A DNA stretch of 64,000 nucleotides, taken from assembly GCA_002690655.1 (NCBI GenBank), contig NZFL01000003.1:1-64000 (forward strand), read 5' to 3'. Of this stretch, positions 57,152-64,000 are shown in pieces. The translations under genes were made by a program, and so were the position numbers. Under the pieces are notes generated by a model. It had not been told where the DNA came from. It saw only the letters and a program-made list of their open reading frames with translations, and ran no database searches. Source of the stretch: Pedosphaera sp. (lineage in GTDB: Bacteria > Verrucomicrobiota > Verrucomicrobiia > Limisphaerales > AAA164-E04). Positions within the stretch are counted from its first letter, which is position 1. Each line of letters begins with the position of its first letter.

Positions 57152-59253
57152 CGCAGTGAACGAAATGACAAGGGTTCACCTTCTGGGATTTCCTCATAGC
57201 GAAGGAATTCACCTGATTCTGACAGAAGGGTCGCGGTAACAAATATAAGCAGGTATCTGGGTTTATCAACCTCAGTGCGCCGACGAAAAGCCGCCCCGAT
57301 CAAAGGAATTTTCCCAAGAATAGGGACTGATTCGACATAGGTCGATTGCTCCCGCTCTAAAACCCCTCCCATGACAACAGTCTGCCCGGATTGAACAATC
57401 ACACGCGTGGAAAGGCTTTGGGTTCGGGATTCCGGCAACCGAATTTCAAAGCTGTTACCTGAAGCATCCGATACTGAGGCAAAAGGAACCAGTTGAACAT
57501 CCTGATTGACCTCTGGGCTCAGCGCCAAATAAATGGATTGACCATCCCCGCCGATGCTGGCCAGCACATCCAATTTCACTCCCGATGTGATTTGCTTTGG
57601 TGCTCCCTTGGGAACCAGGGAAGCCACCACACTTCGGTCCGTGGTGGTTTGCGTGATGGTATATTCTTCGTAATAATACTGCACTTTACCGTCTGAAATG
57701 GTGGCTGGAAGATTATTGATCAATGTCAATCTGGGAGCGCTCAGGGTTTGCGTCTCACCTTCCTGCTCCAAAGCGGTGAGCGTGACACTCAGGTTATCTC
57801 TGTCCAGGATATTGTTGAAAGTTTCTTGAAGCCCAAGCCCGATGTTCTCGGGACCAAATCCGAGAAGGTCCTCTGATGACCGACTCTCGGAGCTTGGGTT
57901 GCGGCCTGTCTCCCACAAAGCACCTAACTGCAAAAATGCCGCTTCTGAGACGGTAATGAACCTTGCCTCGATCAACACCTGTTGGAGGTGACGATCATAC
58001 TCCTCAATGATTCGCTCCAGAACACTTAGTTGCTCCCTTGTTCCTGTGGCCAGAATGATATTACGTTCGTAGTCAATTTCATATTCAGTACCTTTGAAGA
58101 ATTTTTTGATAGCGCTCTCAATGGAAGGAGCCCCCCCGGCACCATCACGCACAAACGACTTGGCTTTCTGGACTGTAACAGTTGTAACGTCGCCACTCTT
58201 TTTTCTAGTTTCCGTCTTGGTGGTTTCATCTGCGCCGAAGATGGCAGGCAAAACAAACCCTTTTCGCAACCGATAAATGCGAGTCTCTTCAATGGCTTTT
58301 GTCATATCCTTGCCATCCACAATCCATATCAAATCGTCGCCAATTTGGAATTGGAGATCGAAATTTCTGGAAATATAATCAAGAAACTCGCCCAACCTTA
58401 CGTCATCGAAGTTGATACTGAGCTTTTGTTTGAAAGCTTCCAGAGATCGATCAGCCACAAAGTTAATTTGTTCCTTGTCTCCAATTTGGAAAATAATGGT
58501 CTCCAAATCCACGTCATCCATCTTGATAGAGACCTTTTTGTTTAACTCACGCGCCATTCGGCCTTGCTGACTGGTGAAGTCAAACATTTCACTCTGGCGG
58601 ATGATCGTTTTGGTTTTGTTGTATGACTCTGGAACGTAAGGGGTCGCTTCAATTTCCTGGACGGCATCGCGTAGATCCTTGCGAGGAGGGAGCCCCCGAT
58701 CCGTTTGCTCAGTAACGAGTGACTTCACACTGGGGCTGAAAACAGAGTTTTTGGAATCGATCTGCCGAATTTTATCTTCCAAAGCCTGATCTCTGAGGGT
58801 TTGAGACTGTTTGGAAACCCAACGGTAAACGCGCTCAACAGATGGATCCATCAGGCCGGGTTTCGCGCTTTCCCGATTATGTAAGTCAATGGCTAGATTT
58901 TCTGCATCTTCCCACTTCCCACGATTGGCCAACGAAAAAATCTGTTGAAATTCAGCATCATACTCTTTGTTGTAGACAATATTATCAAGAATCGCAGATT
59001 GTTTCATCTCGAGAGCCCCCTTGGCCGCAGCTGCCTTGGTAGGCTCCTTCTCTGCGGTGGGATTGGATTCCGTTTTGGAAGCAGTTTTGGAAGCAGTTTT
59101 GCAACTGGATAAGCCAATCGAAAAACATAAGAAGACCGCCAGGCACATTGATTGCCGAGGAAACAGATATCTCAAACCACTAGAAACCTTGAACGACGTA
59201 AACCAAACGCATCGTCCATTCAAAATTGTCAGATGAATGAGATTCTTAATCAA
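57148..59253 (-). CDS. Secretin GspD/PilQ-like, probable lipoprotein
   Basis: Up to 701 residues. The start is uncertain: ATG 59148 (MCLAVFLCFSIG) gives a lipoprotein signal with LSSC lipobox and Cys at residue 16; the frame is open to a TTG at 59253. N-domains at about residues 245-330 (MDDVDLETIIFQIGDKEQINFVAD, NFDDVRLGEFLDYIS). The secretin domain contains LSAPRLTLINNLPATI, VIVQSGQTVVMGGVLE and VPILGKIPLIGAAF. It heads the second secretin operon; a promoter candidate lies at 59383-59411. No Gly/Met-rich inserts, unlike the first secretin. Confidence 0.92.
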   Translation of the reverse strand: MIKNLIHLTILNGRCVWFTSFKVSSGLRYLFPRQSMCLAVFLCFSIGLSSCKTASKTASKTESNPTAEKEPTKAAAAKGALEMKQSAILDNIVYNKEYDAEFQQIFSLANRGKWEDAENLAIDLHNRESAKPGLMDPSVERVYRWVSKQSQTLRDQALEDKIRQIDSKNSVFSPSVKSLVTEQTDRGLPPRKDLRDAVQEIEATPYVPESYNKTKTIIRQSEMFDFTSQQGRMARELNKKVSIKMDDVDLETIIFQIGDKEQINFVADRSLEAFKQKLSINFDDVRLGEFLDYISRNFDLQFQIGDDLIWIVDGKDMTKAIEETRIYRLRKGFVLPAIFGADETTKTETRKKSGDVTTVTVQKAKSFVRDGAGGAPSIESAIKKFFKGTEYEIDYERNIILATGTREQLSVLERIIEEYDRHLQQVLIEARFITVSEAAFLQLGALWETGRNPSSESRSSEDLLGFGPENIGLGLQETFNNILDRDNLSVTLTALEQEGETQTLSAPRLTLINNLPATISDGKVQYYYEEYTITQTTTDRSVVASLVPKGAPKQITSGVKLDVLASIGGDGQSIYLALSPEVNQDVQLVPFASVSDASGNSFEIRLPESRTQSLSTRVIVQSGQTVVMGGVLEREQSTYVESVPILGKIPLIGAAFRRRTEVDKPRYLLIFVTATLLSESGEFLRYEEIPEGEPLSFRSLR

Positions 59254-59382
59254 AATTTTCTATCTTGGTGGAGGCAATACTGGAGTGCCTCGCCACTACT
59301 AGCTTTTCTACCCGAGGTATCTCGGATCATCGATTTGCTTATTCACATATGAATAATTGGATCCAAGACGCCAGACTCGCAT

Positions 59383-59411
59383 CTTATAATATGGTTCAAA
59401 ACAGCTGAAAA
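59383..59411 (-). promoter_or_regulatory. Candidate promoter for the second secretin operon
   Basis: Minus strand TTTTCA (59406-59411), 17-base spacer, TATAAG (59383-59388). The -10 matches five of six bases. It lies in the 266 bp gap before the secretin gene; I see no gene in this gap. Confidence 0.45.
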
Positions 59412-59519
59412 GCAAATCGAATTTGGTATCAGACGGAAAGCGGCGCGCCTAGAGGTCACCATTGATGCGCAAGCTCGGTTGAAGATCTTCGATGGTATGA
59501 AGACTGATTAAACGCGGGG

Positions 59520-60461
59520 CTAATGCGTTCGTTTCAGCAAATATTCCGCGATGACATGAAGAGCGGTCGCCTTTTGATTGAAGGGTTTGAGTGCTTTGAA
59601 GGCTTTATCTGTAAGTTTTTTTGCAATTTCCCTTGAGGGTTCGAGACCTATTAATGACGGATAAGTAGCCTTTTGAGCCCTCTCATCTTTTCCTGCGGTC
59701 TTGCCCAAGTGCTCACTGGTTTGAGTGACATCCAGGATGTCATCAATCACTTGGAAGGCTAATCCCACATGATACCCAAAATCTGATAACGCAGAGAGTT
59801 GAGTCGGCGTGCAATTTGCACTCATTCCTCCCAGGCGTGCCGAACAGCTCAAAAGGGAGGCTGTTTTGCATTCATGAATGTATTTTAACTGCTTGAATTC
59901 GATAACCTCGCCACCTTCGGCTTCTGCATCTGCAACTTGCCCGGCTATTAATTCGCGAGATCCTGAGGCACGTGTCAATTCAAGGATCACATTCTTTAGA
60001 GGATACCTTTTGGTGGGCTCACAATGAGCTGCAATCTCGAAGGCTTGCGTGAGCAATGCATCTCCAGCAAGCACAGCAATCGCCTCACCATAGACTTTAT
60101 GATTGGTAAGCTTTCCACGCCTCAAATCATCATTGTCCATCGAAGGCAAATCATCATGAATCAAAGAGTAGGTATGGATACATTCCACCGCACAAGCATG
60201 AGGCATGGCTTGCTCCCAGTTCCCTCCGCAGGCCTCAGCTGCCGCCAAACATAAAACAGGACGCATCCTTTTTCCTCCCGCAAAAATGGAGTAACGCATT
60301 GCCTTGTGGATCGTTGCGGGCTTAATCTTTCCGCTTGGCAGGTATTTTCGCAAGGCGCGATCCACCTCGCGACTGGAGCGGTCCAAATAATCTTTCAGAT
60401 CAAATGGACTTCTTACTCCAGCCTTTTCCACAAGCTTGCTCAGATTCTTGCGCGTTGGCAT
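59520..60461 (-). CDS. ispA: Polyprenyl diphosphate synthase (farnesyl/geranylgeranyl type)
   Basis: Product of 313 residues. Head-to-tail condensation of isopentenyl diphosphate with allylic diphosphates. The first Asp-rich motif is LIHDDLPSMDNDDLRRG (DDx4D) and the second is VIDDILDVT (DDxxD); GGKRMRP is the substrate Lys/Arg site. Length about 300 fits the IspA/short-chain class. Chain length is not certain: residues before the first motif (HTYSLIHDD) suggest farnesyl or geranylgeranyl product. Head-to-head with the hydrolase gene. Confidence 0.93.
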   Translation of the reverse strand: MPTRKNLSKLVEKAGVRSPFDLKDYLDRSSREVDRALRKYLPSGKIKPATIHKAMRYSIFAGGKRMRPVLCLAAAEACGGNWEQAMPHACAVECIHTYSLIHDDLPSMDNDDLRRGKLTNHKVYGEAIAVLAGDALLTQAFEIAAHCEPTKRYPLKNVILELTRASGSRELIAGQVADAEAEGGEVIEFKQLKYIHECKTASLLSCSARLGGMSANCTPTQLSALSDFGYHVGLAFQVIDDILDVTQTSEHLGKTAGKDERAQKATYPSLIGLEPSREIAKKLTDKAFKALKPFNQKATALHVIAEYLLKRTH

Positions 60462-60518
60462 AAGCCATTACATAAAGCCAGTCACCGGTCTACATCAAGT
60501 CTGAAAACATCGGGAATA

Positions 60519-60547
60519 TTTACATGACAACATTTAATGGATAGAAA
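60519..60547 (+). promoter_or_regulatory. Candidate promoter for the hydrolase gene
   Basis: TTTACA (60519-60524), 17-base spacer, TAGAAA (60542-60547). Transcription would begin around 60554, the A of the proposed ATG, so the message may be leaderless. Confidence 0.4.
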
Positions 60548-60553
60548 CAATGC

Positions 60554-61564
60554 ATGCCTTTTCAATTACAGCGTCTACTTCCAGTTCTCTGGATGAGTTT
60601 ATGGATACAAGTAGCCACGTCCATTGCAGCGGAAACATCTTCCAAGAAAATCAGCAGAGCCTTGAAGGTTGACATCACATCGACGGTTGATGGCACATTA
60701 CAAAAAGCCATTTGGTGCCCGGCCCCGGAAACTACGCATCCCCAACCATTGCTTGTCGCCCTGCACAGTTGGTCTGGTAACTATTTGCAAGCCAGCGGCG
60801 AAATGTACCTCAAGCAAGCTAAAGAGCGAAATTGGCATTTTATTCATCCTGATTTCAGGGGGATCAACCAGCGACCAGAAGCAACCTGCTCGGATCTGGT
60901 CGTGAGTGATATTTTGGATGCTGTTGAATTCGCACGCACTGATGCAAACGTGGATACTCGTCGAATTTACTTGATGGGAGCCTCTGGTGGAGGAATGGCA
61001 AGCCTCATGCTGGCGGCCAAGGCGCCTCAAATCTGGGCTGGTGTTTCATCATGGGTTCCTATTTCTGATTTATTGCGCTGGCACGCAGAGACCTTGACCC
61101 GCGAACTCAAATACACGGCCATGATTGAGGCATCCTGCGGAGGCAAACCCAATCAACACGCCGCAATCGATTTCCAATACTGGAATAGATCTCCCATTCA
61201 CTTTCTGACCAATGCAAAAAAAGTAAGGCTGGATATCAACGCAGGGATCATGGATGGACATACCGGGAGCGTCCCGGTGGGGCACAGTTTACGGGCATTC
61301 AATGCAGTCGCGGCAGAGAATAAGCGATTCTCTGAAGATCAGATTCAATTCATTGAGACCAATGCAAAAATCCCGCTCATTTTGTCGAACGAAACTTCGA
61401 GGGATCCAAGCTATGGCAAAAAACGCCCCTTACTCAGAAGGCAATCAGGTAAAGCACGCCTCACCCTTTTCCACGGCACACATGAAATCATTGTGGAAGC
61501 TGCTCTGGAATGGTTGAGTCATCAGGAATTGGAAGACGGTGCAGATAACAAAACTCCCTTATGA
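60554..61564 (+). CDS. Exported alpha/beta hydrolase (prolyl oligopeptidase-like)
   Basis: Product of 336 residues with an N-terminal signal peptide ending near SIAAE. LLVALHSWSGNY supplies the oxyanion region, LMGASGGGMASLM the nucleophile elbow with Ser, and TLFHGTHEI the probable catalytic His near the C-terminus; the Asp is likely in the region before it. The domain resembles acetyl-xylan-type or peptidase S9-type hydrolases. Substrate unknown. Its stop codon overlaps the stop of nspC on the opposite strand by 6 bp. Confidence 0.85.
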   Translation: MPFQLQRLLPVLWMSLWIQVATSIAAETSSKKISRALKVDITSTVDGTLQKAIWCPAPETTHPQPLLVALHSWSGNYLQASGEMYLKQAKERNWHFIHPDFRGINQRPEATCSDLVVSDILDAVEFARTDANVDTRRIYLMGASGGGMASLMLAAKAPQIWAGVSSWVPISDLLRWHAETLTRELKYTAMIEASCGGKPNQHAAIDFQYWNRSPIHFLTNAKKVRLDINAGIMDGHTGSVPVGHSLRAFNAVAAENKRFSEDQIQFIETNAKIPLILSNETSRDPSYGKKRPLLRRQSGKARLTLFHGTHEIIVEAALEWLSHQELEDGADNKTPL

Positions 61565-62695
61565 AAGCCTGCTGCGGTAATCCTCATACCCAAACTCACG
61601 CACCACTTCTACGGTTTGAGTCAAGGGGTTATATGTTGCTATGGATGGGAGATGCACCCCGTTGAAAGTGGTGTTTTTAACCATGGTGTAATGGGCCATG
61701 TCTTCAAACACAAGCCGGTCGCCCACTTTCAGGGGTTGATCAAAGGCATAATCGCCTATCTCATCTCCTGCCAGACAGGTCAAACCTCCGAGTCGAATCG
61801 TGTGCGCCTTGCTCCCGGGAGCCCCGGCCCCCTGGATAACTGGACGGTAGGGCATTTCAAGCACGTCCGGCATGTGGGCAGTGGCTGAGGTATCAAGGAT
61901 TGCAAGTGGAATGTCATTTTCAAATACGTCCATGACACTTGCGATGAGAATACCCGTATTCAAGGCAATGGCCTCACCAGGCTCCATGTAAACCTGCAGT
62001 GAATATTTTTGCATGAAGGCATCTAGAGCACGACAAAGTCGATCAACATCATAATCAGGCCGCGTGATGTGATGTCCTCCTCCAAAATTGATCCATTTTA
62101 ATTGCTCGAAGTAAGGCGAGAATTTCTCTTCAACCACCTTGAGTGTGCGCTCCAGTGTGTCTGAGTTCTGCTCACACATGGTGTGAAAATGAATTCCTTC
62201 AATCCTGTCCAATGCTTCGCCCTCGAAATGCTGCAATGTCATCCCCAAACGGGAACAAGGTCGACACGGATCATAGAGTTCGGTGGCAACCTCGGAATAT
62301 TCAGGATTGATACGAAGCCCCATGGATACTTGGGGATTGATGTTTGAGACCTGCTCCTTGAAACGATGAAATTGCGAAAATGAGTTGAATGTGATGTGTT
62401 TGATCAATGGTGAAAGTTGATGGATATCCTTTTCACTGTAGGCAGGCGCGTAAGCATGAACTTCTCCACCGAATTCGTAGCTACCAAGCTTGGCCTCGTT
62501 TACTGAACTGGCGGTCGTTCCACAGAGATACTCCCGTATGATAGGAAAAACGCGAAACATGGCAAAACCCTTCAAGGCGAGGATAATTCTGGCCCCCGTT
62601 CGATCCTGCACACTGCGGATGATTTCCAGGTTTTGACGCAATTTCTGCGTATCCACCACGTAGCATGGGGTCGGTAATTCAGAAAATGGATTCAT
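61559..62695 (-). CDS. nspC: Carboxynorspermidine/carboxyspermidine decarboxylase
   Basis: Product of 378 residues, PLP enzyme making norspermidine or spermidine in the cytosol. ATG 62695 (MNPFSELPTPCYVVD) is chosen; the open frame continues upstream without family similarity. The PLP Lys is in ILALKGFAMF, the phosphate-binding glycine loop is GGGHHITRPDYD, EPGEAIALNTG carries the conserved Glu and GLTCLAGDEIGDY the catalytic Cys with Asp. The partner carboxy(nor)spermidine dehydrogenase is not in this window. Confidence 0.95.
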   Translation of the reverse strand: MNPFSELPTPCYVVDTQKLRQNLEIIRSVQDRTGARIILALKGFAMFRVFPIIREYLCGTTASSVNEAKLGSYEFGGEVHAYAPAYSEKDIHQLSPLIKHITFNSFSQFHRFKEQVSNINPQVSMGLRINPEYSEVATELYDPCRPCSRLGMTLQHFEGEALDRIEGIHFHTMCEQNSDTLERTLKVVEEKFSPYFEQLKWINFGGGHHITRPDYDVDRLCRALDAFMQKYSLQVYMEPGEAIALNTGILIASVMDVFENDIPLAILDTSATAHMPDVLEMPYRPVIQGAGAPGSKAHTIRLGGLTCLAGDEIGDYAFDQPLKVGDRLVFEDMAHYTMVKNTTFNGVHLPSIATYNPLTQTVEVVREFGYEDYRSRLS

Positions 62696-62801
62696 GGTTT
62701 TCAGTGTTGGCAAACAATACCCGGAGTTTTCCAGATTCCTGAGTTTACCTTTAAAAACACAGGCACTGAAATGAGGAAAATCAAAAAAATACTGAGCTTG
62801 A

Positions 62802-63191
62802 TCAAACGGGCTTACGATCAGCTGAATCAGAATCCAGGGCATGCCAGTGTATGATGTCTGTTTGCCCAATTTCCCAGCAAAGAAAGACTTCTTCACCTCC
62901 CATCATGGAGGGAAAATCCACCAGGCCTCTGGATAAATCTGTGATAAGGATTTCTCTGTCTTTGAATTCCTGCAGGAGATGGAGCAATCGACTGAGGTTT
63001 CTGACCTCAGCTTCAATTTGATTACCACCAAGATCATGCCCTTCTTCGAACATGGCATGTTGCCACCTCCTACACTCCTCCTGCTGCAAATTGAGCGCAT
63101 GAATCTCACCCAGCCATTGCTCGATTCGAGGAATCATCTCTCGCGCTTCTTCCAGAGTGTAATGCCTTGAATATTGGAAAGGAACCGACAT
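62802..63191 (-). CDS. DUF2203 family protein
   Basis: Product of 129 residues. RHYTLEEAREMIPRIEQWL at the start and RGLVDFPSMMGGEEVFLCWEIGQTDIIHWHALD at the end (given in family positions) fit DUF2203. The N-terminal half is helical. Function unknown. It lies 106 bp upstream of nspC and 35 bp after the TPR gene on the same strand, so a shared transcript is possible. Confidence 0.85.
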   Translation of the reverse strand: MSVPFQYSRHYTLEEAREMIPRIEQWLGEIHALNLQQEECRRWQHAMFEEGHDLGGNQIEAEVRNLSRLLHLLQEFKDREILITDLSRGLVDFPSMMGGEEVFLCWEIGQTDIIHWHALDSDSADRKPV

Positions 63192-63226
63192 GACACTGTA
63201 GGACGCTATACACTGATTATCAAAGA

Positions 63227-64000
63227 TCAGGACTTGGTTTCGCCCTGATCCTTAAGGATGCGCCATTTTTTGAAAACTCTTTCGTTGAACTCGATTTCCA
63301 GCGACTGCTTCCAGGCCTCTTCGGCTTTCCCTGTTTCACCCAAAGCTTCATAGACATCAGCAAGGTGATCCAAAATCGTAGGATCAGGTTCGGTCAATTT
63401 TTCCTTGGCTTTTTCAAGGAAAGGCAGGGCTTCAGCAGGCTTCCCTTTCTGGTAAAGCACCCATCCCATGCTGTCCAGAATCGCTTCACTTTCCGGTTCA
63501 AGCTCGTGGGCTTTCATGATCCATTCATGGGCTTGATCCAGTTTTACTCCCTGCTCCGCCCACATGTAACCCAGGTAATTTAAGGTGGTGGCATCGTCGG
63601 GGGCTCTATCAAGACATTTGAGAAACTCGACTTCAGCTTCCTTGAACTTTCCCAAGCGTTCTAAAACGGAACCTACCCTGAAATAGAAGAAACCTGTCAA
63701 TCGCTCTGGTTCCTGCTTCTCCGCAATGCTCTCTGCCTGCCTCAGAAATCCAAGGGAAGGCTCATAGCGGCGAAGCGCGGACATAGCCAGGCCAGAGTAA
63801 AACTCCAGGATAAACTGATCGGAGAAATGTTCACGGGCCTGCTGTAAAACTTCAAGAGCTTCACGCGCCTCACCCTCGTTCAGCTTCATTGCAGCCAACT
63901 CATAATAGGGGGGCTCAAATTCGGGCCTTATGTCCATTGCCTTGCGATAGTGCTTCTCAGCTTCCGCTGAATCACCGTCGCCGGCTTTCAGGGAGCCGAG
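63227..64000 (-). CDS. TPR-repeat protein, N-terminus beyond the window
   Basis: At least 257 residues are visible; the frame is open to the window edge without a convincing start (the Met at 63937 lies inside a TPR helix, AEAEKHYRKAMDIRPEF). Six to seven tetratricopeptide repeats can be read (for example AEVEFLKCLDRAPDDATTLNYLGYMWAEQG and KPAEALPFLEKAKEKL), a scaffold for protein-protein contacts. It ends 35 bp before the DUF2203 gene. Function not assignable. Confidence 0.88.
   Translation of the reverse strand, partial: LGSLKAGDGDSAEAEKHYRKAMDIRPEFEPPYYELAAMKLNEGEAREALEVLQQAREHFSDQFILEFYSGLAMSALRRYEPSLGFLRQAESIAEKQEPERLTGFFYFRVGSVLERLGKFKEAEVEFLKCLDRAPDDATTLNYLGYMWAEQGVKLDQAHEWIMKAHELEPESEAILDSMGWVLYQKGKPAEALPFLEKAKEKLTEPDPTILDHLADVYEALGETGKAEEAWKQSLEIEFNERVFKKWRILKDQGETKS

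Noticed and set aside
62696-62896. Upstream extension of nspC
   Set aside because: It runs into the DUF2203 gene and lacks similarity to the decarboxylase family.

Overview
The window looks like a chromosomal segment of a Verrucomicrobiota bacterium (PVC group). The evidence is protein-level: a secretin / small membrane protein / Amuc_1100-like / PilM series in the order known from Akkermansia (Amuc_1098 to Amuc_1101), an exosortase with EpsI, a prepilin-type protein ending in an H-X9-DG motif, a Tat-exported Gfo/Idh/MocA oxidoreductase and a quinoprotein with an inserted cytochrome c. Family assignments come from reading the translations; no database search was run.

Layout. 32-8925 (minus): PilM/PilN-like protein, Amuc_1100-like protein, small membrane protein and Gly/Met-rich secretin, then a secreted FN3 protein; a candidate promoter lies at 9014-9042. 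9197-14283 (minus): exopolysaccharide and exosortase locus (epimerase, WecG/TagA-type glycosyltransferase, exosortase, EpsI, polyprenyl glycosylphosphotransferase), preceded by a CAU tRNA. 14688-17603 (plus): PQQ/cytochrome c dehydrogenase and a pseudopilin-like protein.

17663-48865 (minus) is about 31 kb of translation and transcription genes, read from high to low coordinates: tRNA-Thr, tuf, tRNA-Trp, tRNA-Ser, secE, nusG, rplK, rplA, rplJ, rplL, rpoB, rpoC, rpsL, rpsG, fusA, the S10 and spc clusters with secY, map, infA and rpmJ, then rpsM, rpsK, rpsD, rpoA and rplQ, closed by a terminator hairpin at 17605-17636. rpmD (L30) is not present. S5, S11 and L17 carry low-complexity tails. Several intercistronic gaps hold strong hairpins, notably four in a row between rplL and rpoB and a terminator-like one between rpsG and fusA. 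Most starts I inspected in this block lack a Shine-Dalgarno sequence.

49181-64000: a Tat-signal oxidoreductase (plus), IMP dehydrogenase (minus), a second secretin module resembling the core of a type II secretion or type IV pilus machine (secretin, PilM/PilN-like fusion, PilO/GspM-like, PilP/GspC-like, GspE/PilB ATPase; minus), a polyprenyl synthase (minus), an exported alpha/beta hydrolase (plus), carboxynorspermidine decarboxylase (minus), a DUF2203 protein (minus) and a TPR protein cut by the window edge.

How it fits together: two separate secretin-based envelope machines, a surface polysaccharide/exosortase pathway and a pseudopilin point to a Gram-negative cell with an elaborate envelope. 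The most unusual points are the low-complexity inserts shared by three successive proteins of the Amuc_1098-1101-like cluster, an exosortase in which I cannot find the expected third catalytic residue (His), and the structured rplL-rpoB spacer.
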